DNA of 64,000 nt from Streptomyces sp. NBC_00663 (lineage in GTDB: Bacteria > Actinomycetota > Actinomycetes > Streptomycetales > Streptomycetaceae), in the NCBI RefSeq assembly GCF_036226885.1, contig NZ_CP109027.1:2542001-2606000 (forward strand). The letters are read 5' to 3'. Within the stretch, counting starts at the first letter, position 1. Each line of letters begins with the position of its first letter. Both the position numbers and the translations under genes were made by a program. The notes below the pieces were generated by a model. It did not search any database. It had not been told where the DNA came from and was given only the letters and a program-made list of their open reading frames with translations. Positions 55,102 to 63,872 of the stretch are shown in pieces.

Positions 55102-56036
55102 CGGTTCCCCCGGACGAGCAGTCGTACGTCCGTTCCCCCACCCGGCGCCCCCGCCAGACTCAGCTCCGCCCCGATCAGCAGCGCCCGCTCCCGCATCCCC
55201 CGTAGCCCGGCCCCTTCGGTGGCGTCTCCCAGCCCCTTGCCGTTGTCCCGTACGAGGAGTTCGACAGCGTCCCCGACCGGCTGGAGCCGGAGCTCGGCGC
55301 GGTCGGCTGCGGAGTGCCGGGCGGTGTTGGTGAGGCCCTCCTGGGCCACCCGGTAGAGCACGAGTTCGGACTCCTCGGTCAGGGGCGGCAGTCCGCCGGG
55401 GACGTGGTGACGCACCGTCAGGCCGTGCACGCTGAACTCACCGGCCAGCGAGCGCAGGGCGCTGGCCAGGCCGAGTTCCTCCAGCACACCGGGGCGCAGG
55501 CGGCGGGCGATGCGGCGGATCTCGTCGAGGCCCGCGCGGGTGGCCTCCTGGGCCTGGCCGACCTCCTCGCGCAGCTCCTCCGGAGCCCGGTCGGCGACGC
55601 GTTTGAGCTGGAGGAGGACGGCGGTCAGGGTCTGGCCGACCTCGTCGTGCAGCTCGCGCGCGATGCGATGGCGTTCGCGCTCCTGCGCGGACAGGGCCCG
55701 GCCGGCTCCGGCGGCGCGCTCGGCCTCCAGCCGGTCGAGCATCGTGTTGTACGTCGTGATGAGCTCGGTCGCCTCCGCGGGACCGGCGACGGTCGCGCGG
55801 GCCCCGGGCCGCAGCAGGTCGGCGGCGGCCATGGCGCCGCCCAGCCGCTTCAGCGGGGCGAGGCCGATGCGCAGGACCAGCGCGTTGGCGGCCAGCAGCA
55901 GGGCGAGGCCGACGACCACGACCACCGCCTCGGCCGCGGTCACAGGGGTCGACACGGTGACCGGGCCCAGCAGCAGCGCGGCGGCCACGATCAGGCCGGC
56001 GGCGTTGAGCGAGAAGATCCGCCAGAACAGCGACAC
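55098..56036 (-). CDS. NarL-family sensor histidine kinase
   Basis: 312 aa from GTG 56036, preceded by GGGAACAGGAA; the frame is open to 56165 but the start SLFWRIFSLNAAGLIVA is the natural one. Two membrane helices (about 8-25 and 38-60) enclose a very short external loop, followed by a HAMP-like segment, the HisKA_3 dimerisation box (HRIARELHDEVGQTLTAVLL, His near 180) and an HATPase domain (LVRDNGKGLGDATEGAGLRG). The input is unknown; the short loop suggests membrane or cytoplasmic sensing. Confidence 0.93.
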   Translation of the reverse strand: MSLFWRIFSLNAAGLIVAAALLLGPVTVSTPVTAAEAVVVVVGLALLLAANALVLRIGLAPLKRLGGAMAAADLLRPGARATVAGPAEATELITTYNTMLDRLEAERAAGAGRALSAQERERHRIARELHDEVGQTLTAVLLQLKRVADRAPEELREEVGQAQEATRAGLDEIRRIARRLRPGVLEELGLASALRSLAGEFSVHGLTVRHHVPGGLPPLTEESELVLYRVAQEGLTNTARHSAADRAELRLQPVGDAVELLVRDNGKGLGDATEGAGLRGMRERALLIGAELSLAGAPGGGTDVRLLVRGNR

Positions 56037-56195
56037 GTTCCTGTTCCCGCCCCTCTCCGCTGATGTCGGCCATACCAGCTTCGGCCTGTCTCCCCGCTCG
56101 CGTATATCCGTGACGCCACCCATGTCGCCACCGTACGGGGCGATGGCAGCATGCCAATCCGGCACCCGCGATCACCGACCGTGAGGGGAAGAAAC

Positions 56196-56681
56196 GTGTC
56201 TGCACCGCGCCTGAGGGCGACGCCGCTGCCGGGAATCGGGGTCCAGTACGACCTCGTGACCCGGGAACACCGCCATCTGTCCGTGGTGGCGCACCGCGAC
56301 GGCGCCCGGACGGTGAGCGTGTACCAGGCCGACGACCCGGACTCCTGCGCCCAGTCGCTGCGGCTGACCGGCGCGGAGGCGGGCTCGCTGATCGACGCGC
56401 TCATGCCCTCCCACCACAGCGCGAGCCTGCTCTACACCACCGACCTGGGCCTGGTCGCCGAGCGCATCGAGGTCGCGGCGGCCTCGCACTGGAACGGGCG
56501 GCTGCTCGGCGAGACGCGGATGCGCACCGACACGGGCGCGTCGATCGTCGCCGTGCTGCGGCGGGCCGAGGCGATCCCGTCCCCGGCGCCGGACTTCCGG
56601 CTGGCGGGCGGGGACACGGTCATCGTCGTCGGCACCCGTGAGGGCGTCGACGCCGCCGCCGCGATACTCGGGCGGGAGTGA
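56196..56681 (+). CDS. Cation:proton antiporter regulatory subunit (KhtT-like)
   Basis: 161 aa from GTG 56196 (GGGGAAG upstream). The N-terminal half is the KhtT-like domain (ATPLPGIGVQYDLVTREHRH) and the C-terminal half is an RCK-C/TrkA-C domain (DTGASIVAVLRRAEAIPSPA, then GGDTVIVVGTREGVD). It would gate the antiporter encoded next, with which it overlaps by 4 bp. Confidence 0.9.
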   Translation: MSAPRLRATPLPGIGVQYDLVTREHRHLSVVAHRDGARTVSVYQADDPDSCAQSLRLTGAEAGSLIDALMPSHHSASLLYTTDLGLVAERIEVAAASHWNGRLLGETRMRTDTGASIVAVLRRAEAIPSPAPDFRLAGGDTVIVVGTREGVDAAAAILGRE

Positions 56682-57907
56682 GTGAACAGGTGCACTCCGC
56701 GGTCCTGTTGATCGAGTTCGGTTCCATCATCCTCGGCCTCGGCCTGCTAGGCCGGTTCGCCGCCCGCTTCCAACTCTCCCCCATCCCCCTGTACTTGCTG
56801 GCCGGGCTGGCCTTCGGCGAGGGCGGACTGCTGCCGCTCGGCGCGAGCGAGGAGTTCGTCGCGACCGGCGCCGAGATCGGCGTCATCCTGCTCCTGCTGA
56901 TGCTCGGCCTGGAGTACTCGGCCGGCGACCTGGTCACGAACCTCAAGGCGCACTACCCGTCGGGGCTGGTCGACGCGGCCCTGAACGCCCTGCCGGGAGC
57001 GGCGGCCGCCCTGCTGCTGGGCTGGGGCCCGGTGGCCGCCGTCGTGCTGGCGGGCGTCACCTGGATCTCGTCGTCCGGCGTCATCGCGAAGGTCCTCGGC
57101 GACCTGGGACGGGTCGGCAACCGCGAAACCCCGGTGATCCTCAGTGTGCTGGTCCTGGAGGACCTGGCGATGGCGGTCTACCTGCCGATCGTCACCGCGC
57201 TGGTGGCGGGCGCCGGGCTGCTCGCCGGGAGCCTGACGCTGGCCATCGCGCTGGGAGCGGCGGGCCTGGTGCTGTTCGTGGCGGTCCGCTACGGCCGGCT
57301 GATCTCGCGGTTCGTGTCGAGCGACGACCCCGAGAAGCTGCTCCTGGTGGTGCTGGGGCTGACGATCCTGGTGGCGGGCGTCGCCCAGCAGCTCCAGGTG
57401 TCGGCGGCCGTCGGTGCCTTCCTGGTCGGCATCGCGCTGTCCGGCGAGGTGGCCGAGGGGGCGCACACCCTGCTCAGCCCGTTGCGGGACCTGTTCGCCG
57501 CGGTCTTCTTCGTCTTCTTCGGCCTGCACACGGACCCGGCGAGCATTCCGCCGGTCCTTCTTCCCGCCCTCGCGCTGGCCCTGGTCACCGCCGCGACGAA
57601 GATCGCCACCGGCTACTGGGCGGCCCGGCGGGCCGGCATCTCCGAGAAGGGCCGCTGGCGGGCCGGCGGGGCGCTGGTGGCCCGCGGCGAGTTCTCCATC
57701 GTCATCGCGGGCCTCGCGGTCGGCGCCGGCATCGAACCGTCCCTGGGCCCGCTCGCCACGGCGTACGTCCTGATCCTGGTCGTCCTCGGGCCCCTCACCG
57801 CGCGCTACACGGAACCACTGGCGTCGCGGTGGTCCGGGCGTCTGCGTGAGCGCCGGCACACCCGCGAGGACGAGCCCGCGGTGAAGGAGGCGTCGGTGGT
57901 GGACTGA
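56678..57907 (+). CDS. CPA2-family K+/H+ antiporter membrane subunit (KhtU-like)
   Basis: 409 aa, about 12 membrane helices. GTG 56678 overlaps the KhtT stop (GTGA). Typical CPA2 features: early GLLGRFAARFQLSPIPLYLLA, the GLEYS loop (LLLLMLGLEYSAGDL), the discontinuous-helix region SVLVLEDLAMAVYLP with the ion-site acidic residue, and AVGAFLVGIALSGEVAEGAH. The soluble RCK-N domain of larger KefB-type proteins is absent. With KhtT it forms a two-gene potassium/proton exchange operon. Confidence 0.92.
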   Translation: MSEQVHSAVLLIEFGSIILGLGLLGRFAARFQLSPIPLYLLAGLAFGEGGLLPLGASEEFVATGAEIGVILLLLMLGLEYSAGDLVTNLKAHYPSGLVDAALNALPGAAAALLLGWGPVAAVVLAGVTWISSSGVIAKVLGDLGRVGNRETPVILSVLVLEDLAMAVYLPIVTALVAGAGLLAGSLTLAIALGAAGLVLFVAVRYGRLISRFVSSDDPEKLLLVVLGLTILVAGVAQQLQVSAAVGAFLVGIALSGEVAEGAHTLLSPLRDLFAAVFFVFFGLHTDPASIPPVLLPALALALVTAATKIATGYWAARRAGISEKGRWRAGGALVARGEFSIVIAGLAVGAGIEPSLGPLATAYVLILVVLGPLTARYTEPLASRWSGRLRERRHTREDEPAVKEASVVD

Positions 57908-57982
57908 GGGGCGACGGGGAAAGAGGCGAGGAGCCGAGCGCGGGGGGCGGCACGAGCCGCACCGGGCAGCACCGGCCGGCCC

Positions 57983-58096
57983 AGGCGGCGCGAGCCGGGG
58001 CAGGCGGCGCGAGCCGGACCACACGGCGCAAGCCCGACCACACGGCGCAAGCCCGACCACACGGCGCAAGCCCGACCACACGGCGCAAGCCCGACC
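57983..58096. repeat. 19-bp tandem repeat array, six copies
   Basis: Six consecutive units of exactly 19 bp. The last four (58021-58096) are identical: ACACGGCGCAAGCCCGACC. The first two (57983-58020) are diverged (AGGCGGCGCGAGCCGGACC type). There are no spacers, so it is a minisatellite and not a CRISPR array. It fills the gap between the convergent antiporter and MazG-like genes. Confidence 0.95.
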
Positions 58097-58106
58097 AGGC
58101 TGGTGG

Positions 58107-58538
58107 TCAGGCCAGTCCCTCCGACCCCACCCCGGCGATCCCCTCCGGCGCCCACCCCTGACGCCGCAGCACCTCGGCCACGTCCGGCGCCTCGTAGTGG
58201 TCCCCCTTGAGGACCTTGCCGTCGGCCCGGCGGGCCACGCGTCCGTCGGGCCCCAGCTTGGTCATGTTGGAGCGGTGGATCTCGGCGATGACCGCGTCGA
58301 GGTCGATGCCGTGCACCAGGGCGGTGCCGTACGCGACGTAGACGACGTCGGCGAGTTCGTGCGCCAGCCGGTCCAGGGGGCCCGCCACGGACACCTCCGC
58401 CACCTCCGCGGCCTCCTCGGCGAGCAACTCGCCCCGGTGGGCGGCCAGCCCCGGCGACACCGCGGTCGGCGTACTGCGGGCGTCGAGCCCCATGGCCAGG
58501 TGGAACGCACGGACGAGGTCGGCGGGCGAAGAACTCAT
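58107..58538 (-). CDS. MazG-like nucleotide pyrophosphohydrolase
   Basis: 143 aa, all-alpha NTP pyrophosphatase fold. Metal-binding motif: LLAEEAAEVAEVS near 40-50 (ExxE) followed by LAHELADVVYVAYG near 65-75 (ExxD). Such proteins hydrolyse NTPs or modified nucleotides. The C-terminal 40 residues (KVLKGDHYEAPDVAEVLRRQ) are typical of the actinobacterial subfamily. The minisatellite lies directly after the stop. Confidence 0.87.
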   Translation of the reverse strand: MSSSPADLVRAFHLAMGLDARSTPTAVSPGLAAHRGELLAEEAAEVAEVSVAGPLDRLAHELADVVYVAYGTALVHGIDLDAVIAEIHRSNMTKLGPDGRVARRADGKVLKGDHYEAPDVAEVLRRQGWAPEGIAGVGSEGLA

Positions 58539-58724
58539 GCGACGACCCTAGCGGCCACCACTGACACCGTCGGGCGCCCGCGTCACACCCTGCCGTCCCG
58601 CTTCCCGAGCCGGTCCCACCGCGCCTGTCTGTGACTCCCCTGTCCTGCTCCTTACGCCCCTCCCGGCACCCCCTGTGACCCTCGCCCTGGCCAGCACCGC
58701 GTCCGGCCTGGCAGGATCGCGCGC

Positions 58725-59714
58725 ATGTCCAGCATGTTCCCCCGCATCAGCAGGAGCCGGGCGCTTCAGGGCGCGGCCGCCGGTTTCGTCGCCTTCGGGC
58801 TGCTGCTGTGGTGGCTGCTCCCGCTGGGCGAGGAGCCTCCGGGCGGCACGATCAGGTTCAGCACGGGCTCGCGCGGCGGCGTCTACGCGGAGTACGGCAA
58901 CCAGCTCAGCGACGCATTCGCCAAGGACATGCCCGATCTGAAGGTGGAGCTCCAGACCAGCGCCGGCTCCCAGGACAACGTCGCGCGCGTGGCGTCCGGC
59001 GAGGCCGACTTCGCCATCGCGGCGGCCGACGCGGTGGAGACGTACGCGCTCGACCACCCGACCGAGGCCGGCAGACTGCGCGGTGTCGCGCGTCTGTACG
59101 ACGACTATGTGCAGCTGATCGTCCCGCAGGGCTCGGACATCCGGTCGGTCGCCGACCTGGAGGGCAAGCGGGTGGCCGTGGGGCTGCCCAAGTCGGGGGT
59201 TCGGCTGATCGCCGACCGGGTGCTGGAGGCGGCCGGCATCGACCCGGACAAGGACATCACGGCGCTGCCGTACGGCATCAACGACGCCTCGCAGCTCGGC
59301 CGTACGTTCGACGCGTTCTTCTGGTCCGGCGGGCTGCCGACCAGCGGGCTGAAGACGCTCGCGGAGAACGAGTCCTTCAAGTTCGTGCCGATCGACAGCA
59401 GCCTGATCACCAAGCTGCACACCCAGGGCGCGGCCATGCGCTACTACCGCCCCACCAACATCCCGGAGTCGACCTACGACGTCCAGGAGGGGTACTCGGT
59501 CCCGACGATCGCGGTCTCCAACCTGCTGATCACCCGCAAGGACCTGGACCCCCGGCTCACCGAGTGGCTGACCCGTACCGTCCTGCGCAGCCGGGACAAG
59601 ATCGGCGCCGAGGTGCACTCGGCCCAGCTGGTCGACCTGCGTACGGCGATCTACACCTCCCCGCTCCAGCTCCACGAGGGCGCGCGAAACTACTACCGCT
59701 CGGTCAAGCCGTAG
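58725..59714 (+). CDS. TAXI-family TRAP transporter solute-binding protein
   Basis: 329 aa. An N-terminal membrane helix or uncleaved signal (ALQGAAAGFVAFGLLLWWLL) precedes the periplasmic-binding fold: IRFSTGSRGGVYAEYGNQLS, SAGSQDNVARVASGEADFAI, and the ligand region FDAFFWSGGLPTSGLK. TAXI proteins normally work with a fused TRAP 4TM-12TM permease, which is not in this window. It converges with a two-component system 16 bp downstream and may act as its sensor input, as some TAXI proteins do (inference). Confidence 0.88.
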   Translation: MSSMFPRISRSRALQGAAAGFVAFGLLLWWLLPLGEEPPGGTIRFSTGSRGGVYAEYGNQLSDAFAKDMPDLKVELQTSAGSQDNVARVASGEADFAIAAADAVETYALDHPTEAGRLRGVARLYDDYVQLIVPQGSDIRSVADLEGKRVAVGLPKSGVRLIADRVLEAAGIDPDKDITALPYGINDASQLGRTFDAFFWSGGLPTSGLKTLAENESFKFVPIDSSLITKLHTQGAAMRYYRPTNIPESTYDVQEGYSVPTIAVSNLLITRKDLDPRLTEWLTRTVLRSRDKIGAEVHSAQLVDLRTAIYTSPLQLHEGARNYYRSVKP

Positions 59715-59730
59715 TAACCCGGCCCGGCCC

Positions 59731-61107
59731 TCAGGCGACGCTGCGCGGCACCGTCACCGTCACCTTCAGGCCGTGCGGTTCATGGTGCTCGTACGAGATC
59801 GCGCCCCCGCCCGCGGCCAGCAGCGCGCGGGAGATGGACAGGCCGAGGCCGGAGCCCTTGATGTTCTGATGGCGGCCACTGCGCCAGAAACGGTCGCCGA
59901 CGCGCGCGAGTTCCTCGTCCGTGAGGCCGGGGCCCAGGTCGGTGACCACGACGGTGGCGGTCTCGCCGTTGGAGGAGACCGCCACCTCGACGCACTCGTC
60001 CTCGGGCGTGAACTTCACGGCGTTGTCGATGACCGCGTCCAGCGCGCTGGACAGGGTGACCGGGTCGGCCCAGGCGGTGGTCGGCGGACAGTCGCCGAGC
60101 AGTCGTACGCCCTTCGCCTCGGCGGTCGGCGCCCAGGCCGCGACGCGTTCGGCGGTCAGCGCGCCGATGTCGGTGATGCGCAGGTCCGCGTCGGTGTGCT
60201 CGGCCAGGGCCAGGTCGAGCAGGTCGTCCAGGACCTGTGCGAGGCGCTTGCCCTCCATCTGGACCGAGGCGATCTCCTTGTTGCCCTCCGGGAGTTCGAA
60301 GGCGAGCAGTTCGATGCGCAGCAGCAACGCGGCGAGCGGGTTGCGCAGTTGGTGGGAGGCGTCGGCGACGAAGGCGCGCTGTTGCTCCAGGACGTCCTCG
60401 ACGTTGTCCGCCATCTCGTTGAACGAATGGGCCAGGCGCCGGAGTTCCGGCGGTCCGCCGGCGGCGGCGACCCGGGACTTCAGGCTGCCGCTGGCGATCG
60501 CGTGCGTGGTGGCGTCCAGGACGCGTACGGGCCGCAGCACCCAGCCGGTGAGCCGCAGCGCGGCACCGACGGCCAGCAGCATCGCGGCCATCAGACCCGC
60601 GCCGATCACCAGCCAGTTGTGCAGGATCCGCGAACGCATCTCCCCGGTCGGCGAGTCGGTGACGACGACCGCGACGACGTCACCGTCCCGGATGACCGGG
60701 GAGGCGACGACGAGCCGGGTGCGCTCCCAGGGCCAGACCTGGTGCGGGTTCTGGCTGCGCCGGCTGAGCCGCGCCTCCTCGAACGCCTCGCGCACCTCGC
60801 CCGTCTCGGGGAGGAACCAGGTCGTCGGCGCGTTGGCCATGGGTACATCAGTGCGGTAGAAGACTCCGACACGGATGTCGTAGACCTCGTAGTAGCTCTC
60901 GAGTTCGCTCTCCAGCGTGTCCTGGCGTTCGTCGTCGGGACCGGTCACGTATTGGGCGAGGGCCGCGAAGTGCGCGGTGTCGTCGATCCGGTCGACGACC
61001 ACTTTCTGCTGCTGGGCCGAGGCCATGCCGATGCCGAGCGGAATGCCCAGCGCCAGCAGCATGGCCGCCATCAGGACGATGAGCAGCGGGAGGAGTCGTG
61101 TGCGCAC
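59731..61107 (-). CDS. OmpR-class sensor histidine kinase
   Basis: 458 aa. Two membrane helices (LLIVLMAAMLLALGIPLGIG near 8-28, and near 168-190) flank an external sensor of about 135 residues; then a HAMP domain (VRVLDATTHAIASG), the H-box FVADASHQLRNPLAAL near 250, and an HATPase domain (VIDNAVKFTPEDE, TDLGPGLTDEE, GSGLGLSISRALLA). It is transcribed after the response regulator, 9 bp apart. The sensed signal is unknown. Confidence 0.95.
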   Translation of the reverse strand: MRTRLLPLLIVLMAAMLLALGIPLGIGMASAQQQKVVVDRIDDTAHFAALAQYVTGPDDERQDTLESELESYYEVYDIRVGVFYRTDVPMANAPTTWFLPETGEVREAFEEARLSRRSQNPHQVWPWERTRLVVASPVIRDGDVVAVVVTDSPTGEMRSRILHNWLVIGAGLMAAMLLAVGAALRLTGWVLRPVRVLDATTHAIASGSLKSRVAAAGGPPELRRLAHSFNEMADNVEDVLEQQRAFVADASHQLRNPLAALLLRIELLAFELPEGNKEIASVQMEGKRLAQVLDDLLDLALAEHTDADLRITDIGALTAERVAAWAPTAEAKGVRLLGDCPPTTAWADPVTLSSALDAVIDNAVKFTPEDECVEVAVSSNGETATVVVTDLGPGLTDEELARVGDRFWRSGRHQNIKGSGLGLSISRALLAAGGGAISYEHHEPHGLKVTVTVPRSVA

Positions 61108-61116
61108 CCGGGCCCG

Positions 61117-61803
61117 CTACGAGGACGGGGCGACGAGTCGGTAGCCGACGCCGCGTACGGTCTCGATGAGGGCCGGCATGCGCAACTTGGCGCGCAGGGA
61201 GGCGACATGGACCTCCAGGGTGCGCCCGGTCCCCTCCCAGCTGGTGCGCCACACCTCGCTGATGATCTGCTCCCGGCGGAAGACGACACCGGGGCGCTGG
61301 GCCAGCAGGGCGAGCAGGTCGAACTCCTTGCGGGTCAGCTGGACGACGGAACCGTCCACGCTGACCTGACGGGTCGGCAGTTCGATGTGGACCGACCCGA
61401 GGACCAGCGCGGTGTCGGCGCCGCCCGGGGCGTCCTCGTGTGTGGTGCGGCGGCTGACGGCGTGGATCCGGGCCAGCAGTTCTCCGGTGTCGTACGGCTT
61501 CACCACGTAGTCGTCGGCCCCGAGGTTGAGGCCGTGGATGCGGGAGCGGACGTCGGAGCGGGCGGTGACCATGATCACCGGGGTGCTGGTGCGCTTGCGG
61601 ATCTTGCCGCAGACCTCGTAACCGTCCTGGTCAGGCAGCCCCAGGTCGAGCAGGACGACGCCGAAGCCGTCGCTTTCCGGGACGAGGGCCTGGAGAGCTT
61701 CCTCCCCGCTTCGGGCGTGCGTCACGTCGAACCCGTGGCGGGCCAGGACCGCGGACAGGGCGGCGGCGACGTGATTGTCGTCCTCGACGAGGAGCAGTCT
61801 CAT
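61117..61803 (-). CDS. OmpR/PhoB-type response regulator
   Basis: 228 aa from ATG 61803 with GGAGG upstream. Receiver: LLLVEDDNHVAAAL, phosphoacceptor Asp in VLLDLGLPDQDGYEV near 55, KPYDTGELLARI. C-terminal winged helix: LTRKEFDLLALLAQRPGVVF and HVASLRAKLRMP, then TVRGVGYRLV. First gene of the operon with the kinase at 59731. A 22-bp palindrome lies 50 bp upstream of the start. Confidence 0.95.
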   Translation of the reverse strand: MRLLLVEDDNHVAAALSAVLARHGFDVTHARSGEEALQALVPESDGFGVVLLDLGLPDQDGYEVCGKIRKRTSTPVIMVTARSDVRSRIHGLNLGADDYVVKPYDTGELLARIHAVSRRTTHEDAPGGADTALVLGSVHIELPTRQVSVDGSVVQLTRKEFDLLALLAQRPGVVFRREQIISEVWRTSWEGTGRTLEVHVASLRAKLRMPALIETVRGVGYRLVAPSS

Positions 61804-61852
61804 CCGGCCCTCCTTCGCTTCATCAGCCGTACGATCGAGATGTACGAAAACG

Positions 61853-61874
61853 CGTGCACGCGCGCGCGTGCACG
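61853..61874. promoter_or_regulatory. Perfect 22-bp palindrome upstream of the OmpR-type regulator
   Basis: The arms are CGTGCACGCGC and its exact complement, with no spacer. It lies between the response regulator gene and gluA, so it could be the site of a dimeric regulator or an extruding hairpin. Alternating purine-pyrimidine CG/CA runs could also favour Z-DNA. Confidence 0.55.
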
Positions 61875-62053
61875 TTGCAGTCACGCTGATGGAAGAGGAC
61901 GGCGTCAAGTGGGTTCCGGTTGCGGACCGCTTCCGTTACCCGGCCGATATGCGGCCTGCTCACAACTGCTACGACACGTGTCCGATTGCTATCGGATCGT
62001 GATGCTCAGATTCCCCTCAAAGGTAATGACGCAGGTCGCGTGGGGTCACTACT

Positions 62054-62075
62054 GTCCTCCGAAACCGAGGAGGAC
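62054..62075 (+). promoter_or_regulatory. Hairpin over the gluA Shine-Dalgarno region
   Basis: GTCCTCC (62054-62060) pairs with GGAGGAC (62069-62075) across an 8-nt loop, hiding the best purine-rich sequence upstream of gluA. A weaker GGAG (62076-62079) lies just after the stem, 10 nt before the ATG. Confidence 0.45.
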
Positions 62076-62089
62076 GGAGCCCTAGAGCG

Positions 62090-62866
62090 ATGACCGAAGT
62101 ATCGGTGGCCAAGGAAGACGTGGCCGCAACCGGCGAACTGGTCGTCCTGAAGAGCGTCAACAAGCACTTCGGCGCGTTGCATGTTCTCCAGGACATCGAT
62201 CTGACGATCGCCCGCGGCGAGGTCGTCGTCGTCATCGGACCCTCCGGGTCCGGTAAGTCGACCCTGTGTCGCACCATCAACCGCCTGGAGACGATCGACT
62301 CCGGCACCATCGCCATCGACGGCAAGCCCCTGCCCGCGGAGGGCAAGGAGCTGGCGCGGCTGCGGGCCGACGTCGGGATGGTCTTCCAGTCCTTCAACCT
62401 CTTCGCGCACAAGACCGTGCTCGAGAACGTGATGCTCGGCCAGATCAAGGTCCGCAAGGCGGACAAGAAGTCGGCCGAGGAGAAGGCCCGGTCCCTGCTC
62501 GACCGGGTCGGTGTGGGCAGCCAGGCCGACAAGTACCCCGCACAGCTCTCCGGTGGCCAGCAGCAGCGTGTCGCCATCGCCCGGGCGCTGGCCATGGACC
62601 CCAAGGTCATGCTCTTCGACGAGCCCACGTCGGCGCTCGACCCGGAGATGATCAACGAGGTCCTCGAAGTCATGCAGCAGCTCGCCCGGGACGGCATGAC
62701 CATGATCGTCGTCACCCACGAGATGGGGTTCGCCCGTTCGGCGGCGAACCGAGTGGTCTTCATGGCGGACGGCCGCATCGTCGAGGAAGCTGTGCCCGAC
62801 CAGTTCTTCAGCGCTCCGCGCAGCGACCGCGCCAAGGACTTCCTGTCCAAGATCCTGCACCACTGA
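62090..62866 (+). CDS. gluA: Glutamate ABC transporter ATP-binding protein
   Basis: 258 aa polar amino acid ABC ATPase. Walker A GPSGSGKST near 50-58, signature LSGGQQQR near 150, Walker B VMLFDEPTSALD near 175, switch His in VVTHEMGFAR. It is followed by a lipoprotein binding protein and a permease in the order gluA-gluB-gluC. I recall the same order for the Corynebacterium/Streptomyces glutamate uptake system, and glutamate is the likely substrate. Confidence 0.95.
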   Translation: MTEVSVAKEDVAATGELVVLKSVNKHFGALHVLQDIDLTIARGEVVVVIGPSGSGKSTLCRTINRLETIDSGTIAIDGKPLPAEGKELARLRADVGMVFQSFNLFAHKTVLENVMLGQIKVRKADKKSAEEKARSLLDRVGVGSQADKYPAQLSGGQQQRVAIARALAMDPKVMLFDEPTSALDPEMINEVLEVMQQLARDGMTMIVVTHEMGFARSAANRVVFMADGRIVEEAVPDQFFSAPRSDRAKDFLSKILHH

Positions 62867-62930
62867 CAGCGCGTCAGACCCGCGTCACCGCCTCGACGGC
62901 CCGCATCTCATCACACAAAGGATGTTCACC

Positions 62931-63773
62931 ATGAAGCTCCGCAAGGCCACCGCGGCGGCCGCCGCAGCGCTCGTCCTCTCGCTGACCGCGACCGCCTGCG
63001 GCGGCGACGACAAGGACGACAGCGGCTCCGGTTCCGGCGGCGGCGACAAGATCAAGGTCGGCATCAAGTTCGACCAGCCCGGTCTCGGCCTCAAGCAGCC
63101 CGACGGCTCCTTCTCCGGCTTCGACGTGGACGTGGCGACGTACGTGGCCAAGCAGCTCGGCTACGACGCCGACAAGATCGAGTTCGTCGAGACCAAGAGC
63201 GCCGACCGTGAGAACGCGCTGGCCCGTGGCGACGTGAAGTTCATCGCCGCGACCTACTCGATCAACGACGAGCGCAAGCAGAAGGTCGACTTCGCCGGCC
63301 CGTACCTGCTGGCCCACCAGGACCTGCTGGTCAAGACGGACTCGGACATCTCCAAGGGCACCGACCTCAACGGCAAGAACCTGTGCTCGGTGACCGGTTC
63401 GACCTCGGCGCAGAACGTCCACGACACCATCGCCCCGAAGGCCAACCTCAAGGAGTACAGCGGCTACTCCGAGTGCATCGCGGCCCTCCAGAGCGGCACC
63501 GTCGACGCCGTCACCACCGACGACTCGATCCTCGCGGGCTTTGCCGCCCAGTCCCAGTACAAGGGCAAGTTCAAGCTCGCCGGCCTCAAGCTGAGCAACG
63601 AGAACTACGGCATCGGTGTGAAGAAGGGCGACACCGCGACCGTCGACAAGATCAACAAGGCCCTCGAGAAGATGGTCAGCGACGGCAGCTGGGACAAGGC
63701 CGTCAAGGACAACTTCGGCCCCGCGAACTACCAGAACGAGCCCGCCCCGAAGATCGGCGTGATCGTCAAGTAA
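62931..63773 (+). CDS. gluB: Glutamate ABC transporter substrate-binding lipoprotein
   Basis: 280 aa from ATG 62931; AAAGGATG upstream is well placed, while ATG 62922 would sit on that site. The lipobox SLTATACGG anchors it. The SBP_bac_3 fold shows KVGIKFDQPGLGLKQPDGSF, SGFDVDVATYVAKQLGY and FIAATYSINDERKQKVDFAG. It follows gluA by 64 bp and precedes gluC after a hairpin, which would allow more binding protein than permease to be made. Confidence 0.95.
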   Translation: MKLRKATAAAAAALVLSLTATACGGDDKDDSGSGSGGGDKIKVGIKFDQPGLGLKQPDGSFSGFDVDVATYVAKQLGYDADKIEFVETKSADRENALARGDVKFIAATYSINDERKQKVDFAGPYLLAHQDLLVKTDSDISKGTDLNGKNLCSVTGSTSAQNVHDTIAPKANLKEYSGYSECIAALQSGTVDAVTTDDSILAGFAAQSQYKGKFKLAGLKLSNENYGIGVKKGDTATVDKINKALEKMVSDGSWDKAVKDNFGPANYQNEPAPKIGVIVK

Positions 63774-63790
63774 CAGCGCAACGGTCCCTC

Positions 63791-63830
63791 GGCGTGCCGC
63801 CGTCCACCGCGATGTCGGCGGCGGCGCGCC
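63791..63830 (+). terminator. Imperfect hairpin between gluB and gluC
   Basis: GGCGTGCCGCCG can pair with CGGCGGC-GG-CGCGCC with a small bulge. Intergenic hairpins after the binding-protein gene commonly lower read-through into permease genes or stabilise the upstream message. Confidence 0.5.
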
Positions 63831-63872
63831 GTGCCGTCCACGTACGCCACCCACCCGGAAGCGCGGGACATC

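Noticed and set aside
57983..58096. Possible CRISPR array
   Set aside because: Units are directly adjacent with no unique spacers and no cas genes are near.
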